The notes beneath the pieces were generated by a model. The model worked only from the letters and a program-made list of their open reading frames with translations. It made no database searches and was not told the DNA's origin. This document shows, piece after piece, positions 24,231 to 32,124 of a DNA stretch of 49,704 nucleotides. Within the stretch, counting starts at the first letter, position 1, and each line of letters starts with the position of its first letter. This stretch comes from Ruegeria aquimaris. GTDB taxonomy: Bacteria > Pseudomonadota > Alphaproteobacteria > Rhodobacterales > Rhodobacteraceae. The stretch spans positions 1 to 49,704 of the forward strand of contig NZ_JAOWLB010000027.1 in the NCBI RefSeq assembly GCF_025751555.1, read 5' to 3'. The position numbers were made by a program, and so were the translations under genes.

Positions 24231-25520
24231 ATGCGCGCCTGGCTGCTTGTATGCATAGCCATTGTTCTGGCGATACTCTGGGCGGTTTTTGACCATTTGC
24301 ATCCTCCCGACCGGTTTGTGATGGCCGCCGGACCCGAGAACGGCGCCTATGCGCAGATCGCCGGAAAGTACCAGACAGTGCTGGCCCGGGACCGTATCCA
24401 GCTGGACATCGTGTACACGGCAGGCTCAGCCGAAAACGCCCGGCTGATCGCCGAGGGCAAGGTTGACGCCGCGCTGTTGCAGGGCGGCATTACTGTCCCC
24501 AGCGCCACGGTCGAGGCGGTCGGCACGATTTTCTATGAACCCATAGTGTTTCTGATCCGGCGCGACGCGCCGATTCCGCGCAACCCGGCCAACTGGTCGG
24601 GGCTGCGGATCGCCAGCGGCATGCCCGGCTCGGGAACCGAGGCGGCGTTCCGCGATTTCGAAGCCGCAGTGGGTCTGCGCCATGAGGCGAACACCCATGT
24701 GCCAATGCCTTATGCCAAGGCCGCCGACGCAGTCGAGCGCGACGAGATCGACATCGCCACATTTGTGGCACCGGTCGACGCGCCCTATCTGATCGAAGCC
24801 TATGGCCATCTGTCGCTGGGGGTGCTGCCGCTGGAGCATGTCGAGGCGATCTCGCGCCGGATGGAATACGCGGGTGTGGTAACGGTACCGGCGGGCGGCA
24901 TGTCGCTGGCGCCGGTTCTACCGCCGGTGGAGCGCTCGCTGATCGCGCTGGAGGCCCGGCTGGCAGTGCAGGTGGGTTTGCATCCGGCGTTGGTCAACCG
25001 CCTGACAATGGCCGCCATCGAACTGCACGGCCGCCGCGGCATCATCACCGATCCGGGCCGGTTCCCTTCGATCGAAGGTGCAGGGCTGGTGGTGAACAAC
25101 ACCGCGCGCCAGCTAATCCTGGAAGGACCGTCGACCTGGCATGACTGGCTGCCCTATTGGGTGGCAGCACAGATCAACCGGGTGCTGCTGCTGGTGCTGC
25201 CCTTCTTCTTTGTTGTGGTGCCGTTGCTGCGGCTGATACCGGCGCTTTATGCCTATCTGATGCGCTGGCGGGTCTGGCGCTATTACCCCGAAATCCGCCG
25301 GGTGGAAGAGGAACTGGCCAGCAATCCGTCAAGCGATGCCCTTGCGGACATGCAGGCACGGCTGGCCGAAGTGGAGGACCGTCTGGCGGCGATGCGCCTG
25401 CCCACCGCCTATCGGCAGAGCCAGTACGACGCCCGCCTGCATCTGGAACTGGTACAGAACCGGCTGAGCGAAATCCGGCAGGCGCGGATGCAGAAGGAAG
25501 GGTCTAGTAACGCGCCTTGA
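24231..25520 (+). CDS. TAXI-family TRAP solute receptor with C-terminal membrane anchor
   Basis: A 429-residue protein. Residues 3-20 are hydrophobic (signal or anchor), then AAGPENGAYAQIAGKYQ opens the TAXI-type solute-binding fold, with GSAENARLIAEGKVDAALLQGG and SGMPGSGTE as ligand-loop motifs. Unlike classical receptors it ends with a second hydrophobic helix (about residues 320-345) and a charged coiled-coil tail (about 365-420). No TRAP permease lies nearby, so it may serve a distant transporter or act as a membrane-tethered sensor. GGGGGG just upstream of the ATG is the ribosome-binding site. Its end overlaps the end of the convergent exporter gene by 17 bp. Confidence 0.83.
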   Translation: MRAWLLVCIAIVLAILWAVFDHLHPPDRFVMAAGPENGAYAQIAGKYQTVLARDRIQLDIVYTAGSAENARLIAEGKVDAALLQGGITVPSATVEAVGTIFYEPIVFLIRRDAPIPRNPANWSGLRIASGMPGSGTEAAFRDFEAAVGLRHEANTHVPMPYAKAADAVERDEIDIATFVAPVDAPYLIEAYGHLSLGVLPLEHVEAISRRMEYAGVVTVPAGGMSLAPVLPPVERSLIALEARLAVQVGLHPALVNRLTMAAIELHGRRGIITDPGRFPSIEGAGLVVNNTARQLILEGPSTWHDWLPYWVAAQINRVLLLVLPFFFVVVPLLRLIPALYAYLMRWRVWRYYPEIRRVEEELASNPSSDALADMQARLAEVEDRLAAMRLPTAYRQSQYDARLHLELVQNRLSEIRQARMQKEGSSNAP

Positions 25521-26484
25521 CCTCGGTCCGGGCGACCACGCGGGCCCGGGCCCGCTCGCGGAAGAATACAAACAGACCGGAGCCCGCGATCAGCGCCATA
25601 CCGGCCCAGACCTCCCAGTCGGGCAGTTCGTGCCAGATCAGCCAGCCCCAGAGCACGGCGAGCGGCAGACCGACATATTCGAAGGGCGCAACCGTGGCCG
25701 CATCGGCCAGCCGATAGGCCTGCGCCAGGCAATAGCCGATGATGGCCGAGTTCAGACCCAGACCCAGCAGGTAGACCCAATCGCCCTCACCCGGCCAGAT
25801 CCAGGCCCGCAGCAGGAAGATCAGGCTGGGGTCGCTGACCCCTTGGACAAAACGCCCGCCGCCCGCGATGACGTAGAAAAGCGCCGAGACCACGATGAAC
25901 ATCGCCTGAATATAGACCGCCAGCGCCGAGGCGCGGGTGGTTGCGCCCAGCTTGCGCGTCATCAGCTGCAACAGCGCGTAGGTGAGCGCCGAGACCACCG
26001 GGAGCAGCAACACAAGACGGTTGACCTCAAGCGCGGCCGTCCCCTCCCATGGGCGCTGCATCAGGATCACGCCGCCAAAGCCCACGACCACGGCAGCCAT
26101 CCGCATCGGCCCCACCCGCTCGCCCAGGATCGGGATCGACAACAGCGTGATAAAGAGCGGCGCCGCAAAGAACAGCGCGGTGGCGTCGGCCAGCGGCAAC
26201 ACCGCAAGCGCAACGAAGTAGGTCATGTTGGACACCACCACCAGGAGGCCGCGCAGCAGGTGGAGGAAGGGTTGGCGGGTTTTCAGGATCGACAGGCCGC
26301 CTTCGGCCTGGACCAGGATCAGCGAAAACAGGATCCCCACGCCCGAACGGACAAAGACGATCTGATGCAGCGGGTAATCGCCCGAAAGCTGCTTGATCAG
26401 CATGTCGTTGACCGAAATCGCCGTCATACCCACCAGGATATAGACGATACCGGCAGTCGCCATGGTGGTACCGGTTTGCTTCAT
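25504..26484 (-). CDS. EamA/DMT-superfamily transporter
   Basis: A 326-residue inner-membrane protein with ten predicted hydrophobic helices in two EamA repeats (about 8-145 and 158-310). Typical family features include the RSGVGILFSL helix, LADATALFFAAPLFITLLS and LGERVGPMRM in the first repeat, and APFEYVGLPLAVLWGW in the second. The C-terminus is basic (RERARARVVAR). Members export amino acids, nucleobases or drugs. The direction and substrate cannot be read. The start may be the ATG at 26484 or the Met eight codons in. Convergent with, and overlapping, the TAXI receptor gene. Confidence 0.86.
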   Translation of the reverse strand: MKQTGTTMATAGIVYILVGMTAISVNDMLIKQLSGDYPLHQIVFVRSGVGILFSLILVQAEGGLSILKTRQPFLHLLRGLLVVVSNMTYFVALAVLPLADATALFFAAPLFITLLSIPILGERVGPMRMAAVVVGFGGVILMQRPWEGTAALEVNRLVLLLPVVSALTYALLQLMTRKLGATTRASALAVYIQAMFIVVSALFYVIAGGGRFVQGVSDPSLIFLLRAWIWPGEGDWVYLLGLGLNSAIIGYCLAQAYRLADAATVAPFEYVGLPLAVLWGWLIWHELPDWEVWAGMALIAGSGLFVFFRERARARVVARTEVKARY

Positions 26485-26641
26485 CCGTCGCGCGTTCCAT
26501 CTGTGACAAGGGTCCGCCTCAGGGGTATCACGGGAATGCCGGTGCGCAATTCCGTATTTCGATGGCGCCCCGTGTTGCTTGCGACCCCAGAGGGGGCTAG
26601 GTCTGGATCAAACCCGGCCTGAGCGACAAGGAGTGCGCCCC

Positions 26642-27151
26642 ATGCAGATGAGTGATACCCGCGAGATTGCGGCGGACCCCGCCACCGTCTATGCCGCCCT
26701 GCTGGATCCGGCGGTGCTTCTGGCCTGCGTGCCCGGCGCGAAGGAGGTGACCGGCAATCCCGAGGAGGGATACACCGCCACCGTCGTGCAGAAGGTCGGG
26801 CCGGTAAAGGCGACATTCCAGGGAACCGTGACCATGTCGGACATGGTTCCGGGCCAGTCCCTGACCATCGCGGGCGAAGGCAGAGGGGGCGCGGCAGGCT
26901 TTGCCAAGGGCGGCGCCAGTGTGCGTTTCGCGCCGTCGGAGAGCGGCGGCACCGTGCTGAGCTATGATGTCGAGGCCCGGGTCGGCGGCAAGCTGGCGCA
27001 ACTGGGCAGCCGTCTGATTGACGGCTTTGCCAAGAAAATGGCCGACCAGTTCTTTGACACGCTGACAGCGCAATTCGCGCCACCGCCCACAGACGAGGGC
27101 GCGCCAGAGGAGAAGAAAGGCTGGCTGGGTCGGCTCACCGGACGCGACTGA
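26642..27151 (+). CDS. CoxG-like (carbon monoxide dehydrogenase subunit G family) protein
   Basis: A 169-residue START/SRPBCC-fold protein. It has the CoxG signature DPAVLLACVPGAKEV, KVGPVKATFQGTV, and the LAQLGSRLIDGFAKKMADQFFD helix. A short charged tail ends in KKGWLGRLTGRD. CoxG-type proteins accompany molybdenum hydroxylases and help maturation or membrane attachment, but no such large subunit is found in this window. moaD and moaE for the cofactor lie about 9 kb away and are not evidence of a link. AAGGAG 9 bases before the ATG is a good ribosome-binding site. Confidence 0.85.
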   Translation: MQMSDTREIAADPATVYAALLDPAVLLACVPGAKEVTGNPEEGYTATVVQKVGPVKATFQGTVTMSDMVPGQSLTIAGEGRGGAAGFAKGGASVRFAPSESGGTVLSYDVEARVGGKLAQLGSRLIDGFAKKMADQFFDTLTAQFAPPPTDEGAPEEKKGWLGRLTGRD

Positions 27152-27230
27152 GGGCGTGGCGGCGCGCATATTCGGCCTGTTCCTGCCCCGATCCAGCCTG
27201 TAGGTTCGCCGCGAGAACGGGGTCAGGCGC

Positions 27231-28160
27231 ATGAAAACCATACTGTCAATCCGGGACCTGCGGAAATCCTATGCCGACGGGTTCGAGGCGCTGAAGGGCG
27301 TGACGCTCGATATTCGCGAAGGCGAGATACTGGCGCTGCTCGGCCCCAATGGCGCAGGCAAGACGACGCTGATTTCGACCGTCTGCGGCATCACCACGCC
27401 GAGCTCGGGCAGCGTGACCGTGGGCGGCCACGACATCCAGACCGATTTCCGCGCTGCCCGCCGGATGATCGGACTGGTGCCGCAGGAAATCGCGCTGGAA
27501 CCGTTCGAGAAGGTGATGAACACCGTCCGTTTCTCGCGCGGGCTGTTCGGCAAGCGCGCAAATGACGGCCGGATCGAGGAAGTGCTGCGCAAACTGTCGC
27601 TCTGGGACAAGCGCCGCAACGCGATCAAGGAACTGTCGGGCGGCATGAAGCGCCGGGTGCTGATCGCCAAGGCGCTCGCGCATGACCCGCGTGTGCTGTT
27701 CCTCGACGAACCCACCGCCGGGGTCGACGTGGAACTGCGCAAGGACATGTGGGACATCGTGGCCGAGCTGAAGGCCGCGGGCGTCACCATCATCCTGACC
27801 ACCCATTACATCGAAGAGGCCGAGGCGATCGCCGACCGGGTCGGCGTGATCAACAAGGGTGAGCTCTTGCTGGTCGAGGACAAGGCCAAGCTGATGGCAC
27901 GGATGGGCAAGAAGCAATTGTCGGTGATGCTGTCGCGCCCGATCACGGCCATTCCACCGGCGCTGGCCCGGCACAATCTGGAGCTGAACGGGGCGGGTGA
28001 CGAGCTGCTTTACACCTATGACACCCATGCCGACCGCACCGGCATCACCAAACTGCTGAACGATGTGGCCGAGGCCGGGCTGGTGCTGCGCGACGTGGCG
28101 ACCCGGCAATCGAGCCTGGAAGAGATCTTCGTCACCCTGGTCAAGGGAGAAACACCATGA
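27231..28160 (+). CDS. ABC-2 type exporter, ATP-binding subunit
   Basis: A 309-residue ATPase that drives the permease encoded directly after it. Walker A is GPNGAGKTT (38-46), the Q-loop is in [11 protein letters not shown], the signature is LSGGMKRR, Walker B is [12 protein letters not shown] and the switch is [13 protein letters not shown]. The C-terminal 80 residues form the regulatory extension typical of DrrA/NodI-like exporters. The next ORF overlaps by four bases (ATGA), so the two are translationally coupled. Likely substrates for this class are lipids, polysaccharides or drugs; none can be singled out. Confidence 0.93.
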   Translation: MKTILSIRDLRKSYADGFEALKGVTLDIREGEILALLGPNGAGKTTLISTVCGITTPSSGSVTVGGHDIQTDFRAARRMIGLVPQEIALEPFEKVMNTVRFSRGLFGKRANDGRIEEVLRKLSLWDKRRNAIKELSGGMKRRVLIAKALAHDPRVLFLDEPTAGVDVELRKDMWDIVAELKAAGVTIILTTHYIEEAEAIADRVGVINKGELLLVEDKAKLMARMGKKQLSVMLSRPITAIPPALARHNLELNGAGDELLYTYDTHADRTGITKLLNDVAEAGLVLRDVATRQSSLEEIFVTLVKGETP

Positions 28161-28918
28161 ACTGGGCCGCCATTGCCGCCATCTACCGGTTCGAAATGGC
28201 CCGGTTCTTTCGCACCCTGACGCAGAGCTTCATTTCGCCGGTGCTCAGCACCTCGCTCTATTTCGTGGTCTTCGGCACCGCCATCGGCAGCCGCATCCAG
28301 GAGATCGAGGGCGTGTCCTATGGCGCCTTCATCGTGCCGGGGCTGGTGATGCTGTCGGTGGTGATGCTGGCGATCTCGAACGCCTCATTCGGTATCTATT
28401 TTCCGAAATTCCTCGGCACGATCTACGAGTTGCTCTCGGCGCCGGTGAATTTCATCGAGATCGTCATCGGCTATGTCGGCGCGGCGGCGACCAAGGCGCT
28501 CTTCGTGGGCGTTGTGATCCTGTTGACCGCCAGCTTCTTTGTCGACCTGCGCATCGAGCACCCGCTGGCCATGGTGGCTTTTCTGGTGCTGACCTGCCTG
28601 AGCTTTTCGCTTCTGGGCTTCATCATCGGCATCTGGGCCAGCAATTTCGAGCAGATGTCGCTGGTGCCGCAACTGGTGGTGACGCCGCTGATCTTTCTGG
28701 GCGGGACGTTCTACAGCATCTCGATGCTGCCGCCGGTCTGGCAGACCATCACCCTGTTCAACCCGGTGGTCTATCTGATCTCGGGCTTCCGCTGGTCATT
28801 CTACGGGCTGGCGGATGTCCCGGTGGCGCTGAGCCTCCTGGCCATCGCCGCCTTTACCGGCCTGTGCCTCGCGGTAATCTGGTGGATCTTCCGCACCGGC
28901 TGGCGCATCCGCAACTGA
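28157..28918 (+). CDS. ABC-2 type exporter, permease subunit
   Basis: A 253-residue inner-membrane protein with six hydrophobic helices and the ABC-2 order. It opens [21 protein letters not shown], has the [12 protein letters not shown] helix, the [10 protein letters not shown] region, and the [24 protein letters not shown] motif that is diagnostic of NodJ/YadH-like permeases. It is coupled to the ATPase gene by an ATGA overlap. A copy of the dispersed repeat, inverted, lies about 30 bp after the stop. Function as a two-component exporter is secure; cargo is not known. Confidence 0.92.
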   Translation: MNWAAIAAIYRFEMARFFRTLTQSFISPVLSTSLYFVVFGTAIGSRIQEIEGVSYGAFIVPGLVMLSVVMLAISNASFGIYFPKFLGTIYELLSAPVNFIEIVIGYVGAAATKALFVGVVILLTASFFVDLRIEHPLAMVAFLVLTCLSFSLLGFIIGIWASNFEQMSLVPQLVVTPLIFLGGTFYSISMLPPVWQTITLFNPVVYLISGFRWSFYGLADVPVALSLLAIAAFTGLCLAVIWWIFRTGWRIRN

Positions 28919-28947
28919 GACGCGGCGGGGTGCCCAAACAACCTGCG

Positions 28948-28981
28948 CTTCTTTCTGATGGAAAATACTCCCGCCGGAGGC
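28948..28981 (-). repeat. Dispersed intergenic repeat, copy 3 (inverted)
   Basis: On the minus strand it reads GCCTCCGGCGGGAGTATTTT then CAGAAAGAAG, the same core as at 13726-13750 and 20574-20602. It lies between the ABC permease gene and the peptidase gene, both on the plus strand. Confidence 0.65.
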
Positions 28982-29109
28982 ATCGCGCGTGGCGCGATAG
29001 GCTGGCCCGCCATTCAGGTCACGCCATTGTGTGGGAAAATTGTTGCCGTGGCGTTTCTGTTCCCGCCCGCGTCTTGTTTGTCGGACAGCAGCGCTCTACA
29101 TCGGCTGCC

Positions 29110-29907
29110 ATGACACTCGCCCTGCCCTTTCTGAAAAAGCCGCCGCTGGTGGCCGTGGTTCGCCTGTCAGGCGCCATTGGCCTGACCGGGCGCGGGTCTC
29201 TCAACGACACCTCGCTGGCCCCGGTGCTGGAACGCGCCTTTCGCAAGGGTAAACCGGCGGCCGTGGCGCTCGAGATCAATTCGCCCGGCGGCTCGCCGGT
29301 GCAAAGTTCGCTGATCGGTGCGCGGATCCGGCGCCTGGCGGATGAGCTGGATGTGCCGGTCTATGCCTTTGTCGAGGATGTGGCCGCTTCGGGCGGATAC
29401 TGGCTGGCCTGCGCCGCCGACGAGATCTGGGCCGATGACAGTTCGATCCTGGGATCCATCGGCGTCATTTCGGCCGGGTTTGGCGCGCATGTGTTCCTGG
29501 CCCGGCAGGGGATCGAACGGCGGGTGCATACGGCGGGCAAGTCGAAATCCATGCTCGACCCGTTCAGCCCGGAAAAGGACGAGGATATCGCCCGGCTCAA
29601 GGGCATCCTGGGCGACATTCACAAGAATTTCATCGACCACGTAAAGGCCCGGCGCGGAACACGGCTGGACCTGTCCGAGGACCTGTTCACCGGCGAGATC
29701 TGGCTGGGTGCGCGGGCGCGCGATCTGGGACTGATCGACGGCATCGGGCATCTGAGACCCAAGATGCAGGAACGCTTCGGAGACAAGGTGCGGTTCCGCC
29801 GCTACGGGTTGCGCCGCGCGGTCTGGTCACGGTTCGGCCTGTCCCTGGCCGAGGACGCGCTGGGCGGGATCGAGGAGCGGGCCGCCTTCGCGCGGTTCGG
29901 CCTCTGA
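29110..29907 (+). CDS. S49-family peptidase (SppA/SohB-like)
   Basis: A 265-residue serine protease with Ser/Lys dyad, of the short SohB/SppA36 type. The Ser is in VAASGGYWLA (Ser94) and the Lys in AGKSKSMLDPF (Lys146, by alignment to the family lysine). INSPGGSP precedes them. No convincing N-terminal membrane helix is visible, so localisation is open: the family usually acts at the inner membrane on cleaved signal peptides. The frame extends far upstream through the permease gene; ATG 29110 is the first start that gives a family-like N-terminus. A tiny gene follows one base after the stop. Confidence 0.87.
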   Translation: MTLALPFLKKPPLVAVVRLSGAIGLTGRGSLNDTSLAPVLERAFRKGKPAAVALEINSPGGSPVQSSLIGARIRRLADELDVPVYAFVEDVAASGGYWLACAADEIWADDSSILGSIGVISAGFGAHVFLARQGIERRVHTAGKSKSMLDPFSPEKDEDIARLKGILGDIHKNFIDHVKARRGTRLDLSEDLFTGEIWLGARARDLGLIDGIGHLRPKMQERFGDKVRFRRYGLRRAVWSRFGLSLAEDALGGIEERAAFARFGL

Positions 29908-29908
29908 C

Positions 29909-30079
29909 ATGCTGGTCAAGATCGTCACCCTCTTTCTCGTCGCCATCGCGGTGCTTGCCATGTTCGGGCGGCTGCGGTTTCCCGGTGCGCGGCGGCTGAG
30001 CTCGGCGAAATGCCCGCGCTGCGGGCGCTATCGGATCGGAAAGGGCCCCTGTGCCTGCGGACATGGAGGTCGGGCATGA
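29909..30079 (+). CDS. 56-residue zinc-ribbon membrane protein
   Basis: Short gene beginning one base after the peptidase stop. Residues 3-20 form a hydrophobic helix (VKIVTLFLVAIAVLAMFG); residues 35-50 hold CPRCG and CACG, a four-cysteine zinc ribbon, followed by a Gly/Arg tail. Its stop overlaps the antiporter start (ATGA). The tight packing on both sides supports it as a real gene. The function is unknown; a membrane-tethered metal or protein-binding module is suggested by the layout. Confidence 0.75.
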   Translation: MLVKIVTLFLVAIAVLAMFGRLRFPGARRLSSAKCPRCGRYRIGKGPCACGHGGRA

Positions 30080-31035
30080 TGGCATGGCTCCTGTCGGGCC
30101 TTGGGCTGTTGATCCTGCTTCTGGCCGGTGACGCGCTGGTTCGGGGCGCGGTCAATCTCAGCCTGCGGCTGGGAGTGCCAGCGCTGATCGTCAGCCTGAC
30201 GATCGTGGCCTTTGGCACTTCGGCGCCGGAGCTGCTGATCTCGATCAAGGCGGTGCAGGAAAACGCGCCCGGTATCGCGCTGGGCAATGTGGTGGGGTCG
30301 AACACCGCCAATATCCTGCTGGTGCTGGGCCTGCCCGCGCTGTTGGCGACGCTGCACACCAGCGAATGCGACACGCGGCGCAACTATGTGCTGATGCTGC
30401 TGGCCTCGGTGCTGTTCATCGGGCTGGCCTTCTGCGGCACCTTCACGGTGACCAGCGGCATGATCCTGCTGGCGGGTCTGGGCCTGATGCTGGCCAATGC
30501 CTTTCGCGAGGCACACGCGCATCGCAAGGCCTGTGGCGACCCCTGCGCGGATGACGATCTGGAGGCGCTGGAGGAGGCCGACCCGAACATGCCCTGGTGG
30601 CGGATCGGTGTCTTTCTAGTGCTGGGTCTGCTGGGCCTGCCGATGGGGGCGCATCTGCTGGTCGACAATGCCTCGGTCATCGCGCGCACCTATGGGGTCA
30701 GCGAAACGGTGATCGGCCTGACGCTGGTGGCGCTGGGCACCTCGCTGCCGGAACTGGCGACCACGGTGATGGCGGCGCTGCGCCGTCAGGCCGATGTCGC
30801 GCTGGGCAATGTGATCGGATCGAACATGTTCAACCTGCTGGCCATCATCGGTGTCGCCACCCTGTTCGGACCGATCCCGGTCGATCCCGCTTTTCTGGAA
30901 TTCGACCTCTGGGTGATGCTTGCCGCCTCGCTGATGCTGATCCCTTTCGTGTTCTTCAAGCTGGACATCAACCGGTTCTGGGGGGCGGTGCTGAGCGCCA
31001 TGTACGTCGGTTACGTGGTCATCGTTCTGGTCTAG
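30076..31035 (+). CDS. Calcium/sodium antiporter, YrbG-like
   Basis: A 319-residue inner-membrane exchanger of the CaCA superfamily. The two inverted alpha repeats are clear: GTSAPELLISI with GNVVGSNTANILLVLG in the first, and GTSLPELATTVMAAL with GNVIGSNMFNLL in the second. The GTS(A/L)PE acidic residues coordinate Ca2+. A hydrophilic loop near residues 145-175 contains CGDPCADDDLEALEEAD, an acidic stretch that could sense calcium. The ATG at 30076 overlaps the upstream small gene; a second ATG follows directly and may also be used. Confidence 0.92.
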   Translation: MMAWLLSGLGLLILLLAGDALVRGAVNLSLRLGVPALIVSLTIVAFGTSAPELLISIKAVQENAPGIALGNVVGSNTANILLVLGLPALLATLHTSECDTRRNYVLMLLASVLFIGLAFCGTFTVTSGMILLAGLGLMLANAFREAHAHRKACGDPCADDDLEALEEADPNMPWWRIGVFLVLGLLGLPMGAHLLVDNASVIARTYGVSETVIGLTLVALGTSLPELATTVMAALRRQADVALGNVIGSNMFNLLAIIGVATLFGPIPVDPAFLEFDLWVMLAASLMLIPFVFFKLDINRFWGAVLSAMYVGYVVIVLV

Positions 31036-31054
31036 GCGGCGAGAGGAGAGCCAC

Positions 31055-31834
31055 ATGTCACGCGCATTGGTAACCGGGGCCGGGCAACGGCTGGGCAAGG
31101 CGATGGCGCTGTATCTGGCCCGGCGCGGTTTCGATGTTGGCGTTCACTATGCCAATTCCGAAGGCGACGCCGAGGCGGTTGCCGCAGAGGTCCGCGCGCT
31201 GGGGCGCGCGGCCGCGACCCTGCAAGCCGACCTGCTGGACGAGGCGCAGACGCGGGCGCTGTTGCCCCGGGCGGCAGAGATGCTGGGGGGGCCGATCACC
31301 TGCCTGGTCAACAACGCCTCGATCTTTGAATACGACAGTCTCACCAGTGCCAGCCGGACCAGTTGGGACCGGCATATGGAAAGCAACCTGCGCGCGCCCT
31401 TCGTGCTGACCCAGGCGATTGCGGCGCAGGGGTTGCAGCCCGTCGCCGATGACGCTGGCGAGCCGATGGCGACCGGGCTGATCGTCAACATGATCGACAT
31501 GCGGGTGCGCAAGCTGACGCCGGAGTTCATGACCTATACACTGGCCAAGGCGGCGCTGTGGACCCTGACCCAAACCAGCGCACAGGCGCTGACACCGGCG
31601 ATCCGGGTCAACGCGATCGGCCCCGGCCCGACCCTGAAAGGCCATCGCCAGTCACCCGAGCACTTCGCGGCGCAGCGCGCCAACACCATCTCCGGGCGCG
31701 GATCGAATCCGCGGGATATCACCGCCGCTTTGGGATATTTCCTTGATGCCCCTGCGGTAACCGGGCAGTTGCTTTGCGTCGATGGCGGGCAGCACCTGGG
31801 GTGGCGCACACCTGACGTGATCGGGGTTGAATGA
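31055..31834 (+). CDS. SDR-family oxidoreductase, pteridine reductase (FolM)-like
   Basis: A 259-residue short-chain dehydrogenase with an intact active site. TGAGQRLGKAMAL carries the TGxxxRxG loop typical of pteridine reductases rather than TGxxxGIG. The NNAS segment, DMRVRKLTPEF in place of ISS, and YTLAKAAL (YxxxK) follow. The Asp replacing the catalytic serine is another pteridine-reductase-like trait. Likely reduces dihydrobiopterin- or dihydrofolate-type substrates with NADPH, which would support folate or molybdopterin-linked metabolism. GAGAGGAGAG just before the ATG. Probably co-transcribed with the antiporter, 19 bp upstream. Confidence 0.85.
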   Translation: MSRALVTGAGQRLGKAMALYLARRGFDVGVHYANSEGDAEAVAAEVRALGRAAATLQADLLDEAQTRALLPRAAEMLGGPITCLVNNASIFEYDSLTSASRTSWDRHMESNLRAPFVLTQAIAAQGLQPVADDAGEPMATGLIVNMIDMRVRKLTPEFMTYTLAKAALWTLTQTSAQALTPAIRVNAIGPGPTLKGHRQSPEHFAAQRANTISGRGSNPRDITAALGYFLDAPAVTGQLLCVDGGQHLGWRTPDVIGVE

Positions 31835-32124
31835 GCTTTTGCGGCTCAAGTTTTGCACCGTTCACATTTCTGTTGCGAAAGCGTTACAAAAATCCCTTTG
31901 ATTTCATGAGCTTGTATTTAGATCAAATTTTTATTCATTAAAAACAAGCGCCTACGGTTCTGCCTATTTTCTAGGCAAATCTACAAAGGCCCCGAGTTTC
32001 AAGGGAAATTTCCACCTCGCGGGAACTTATGGTCAGACTTATCCACAGCAATCGTGGATTTGTTTCCTCTTGAACTGGCGACCAGAAGATTGCAGCCAAG
32101 GGGTGAGAATCGTATGTCAGAGCC
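31835..32124. other. AT-rich intergenic region upstream of uvrC
   Basis: Contains no gene. A weak hairpin TGAGC/GCTCA (31832-31848) followed by AGTTTT could end the SDR transcript. The stretch 31895-31960 is markedly AT-rich for this genome. TGCCTA (31961-31966) and TAGGCA (31972-31977) form a 6-bp inverted repeat with 5-nt spacer. No SOS-type GTTC-N7-GTTC box was found, so no evidence that LexA controls uvrC here. A promoter for uvrC is expected in this region but no confident pair of elements can be named. Confidence 0.5.

Noticed and set aside
26642-27151. CoxG-like gene as part of a CO dehydrogenase cluster
   Set aside because: No coxM, coxS or coxL gene is present in the window; moaD/moaE are general cofactor genes and distant.
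31961-31977. TGCCTA/TAGGCA inverted repeat considered as a terminator or operator
   Set aside because: Only 6 bp, no T-run, and no regulator gene beside it; kept only as a note in the intergenic entry.
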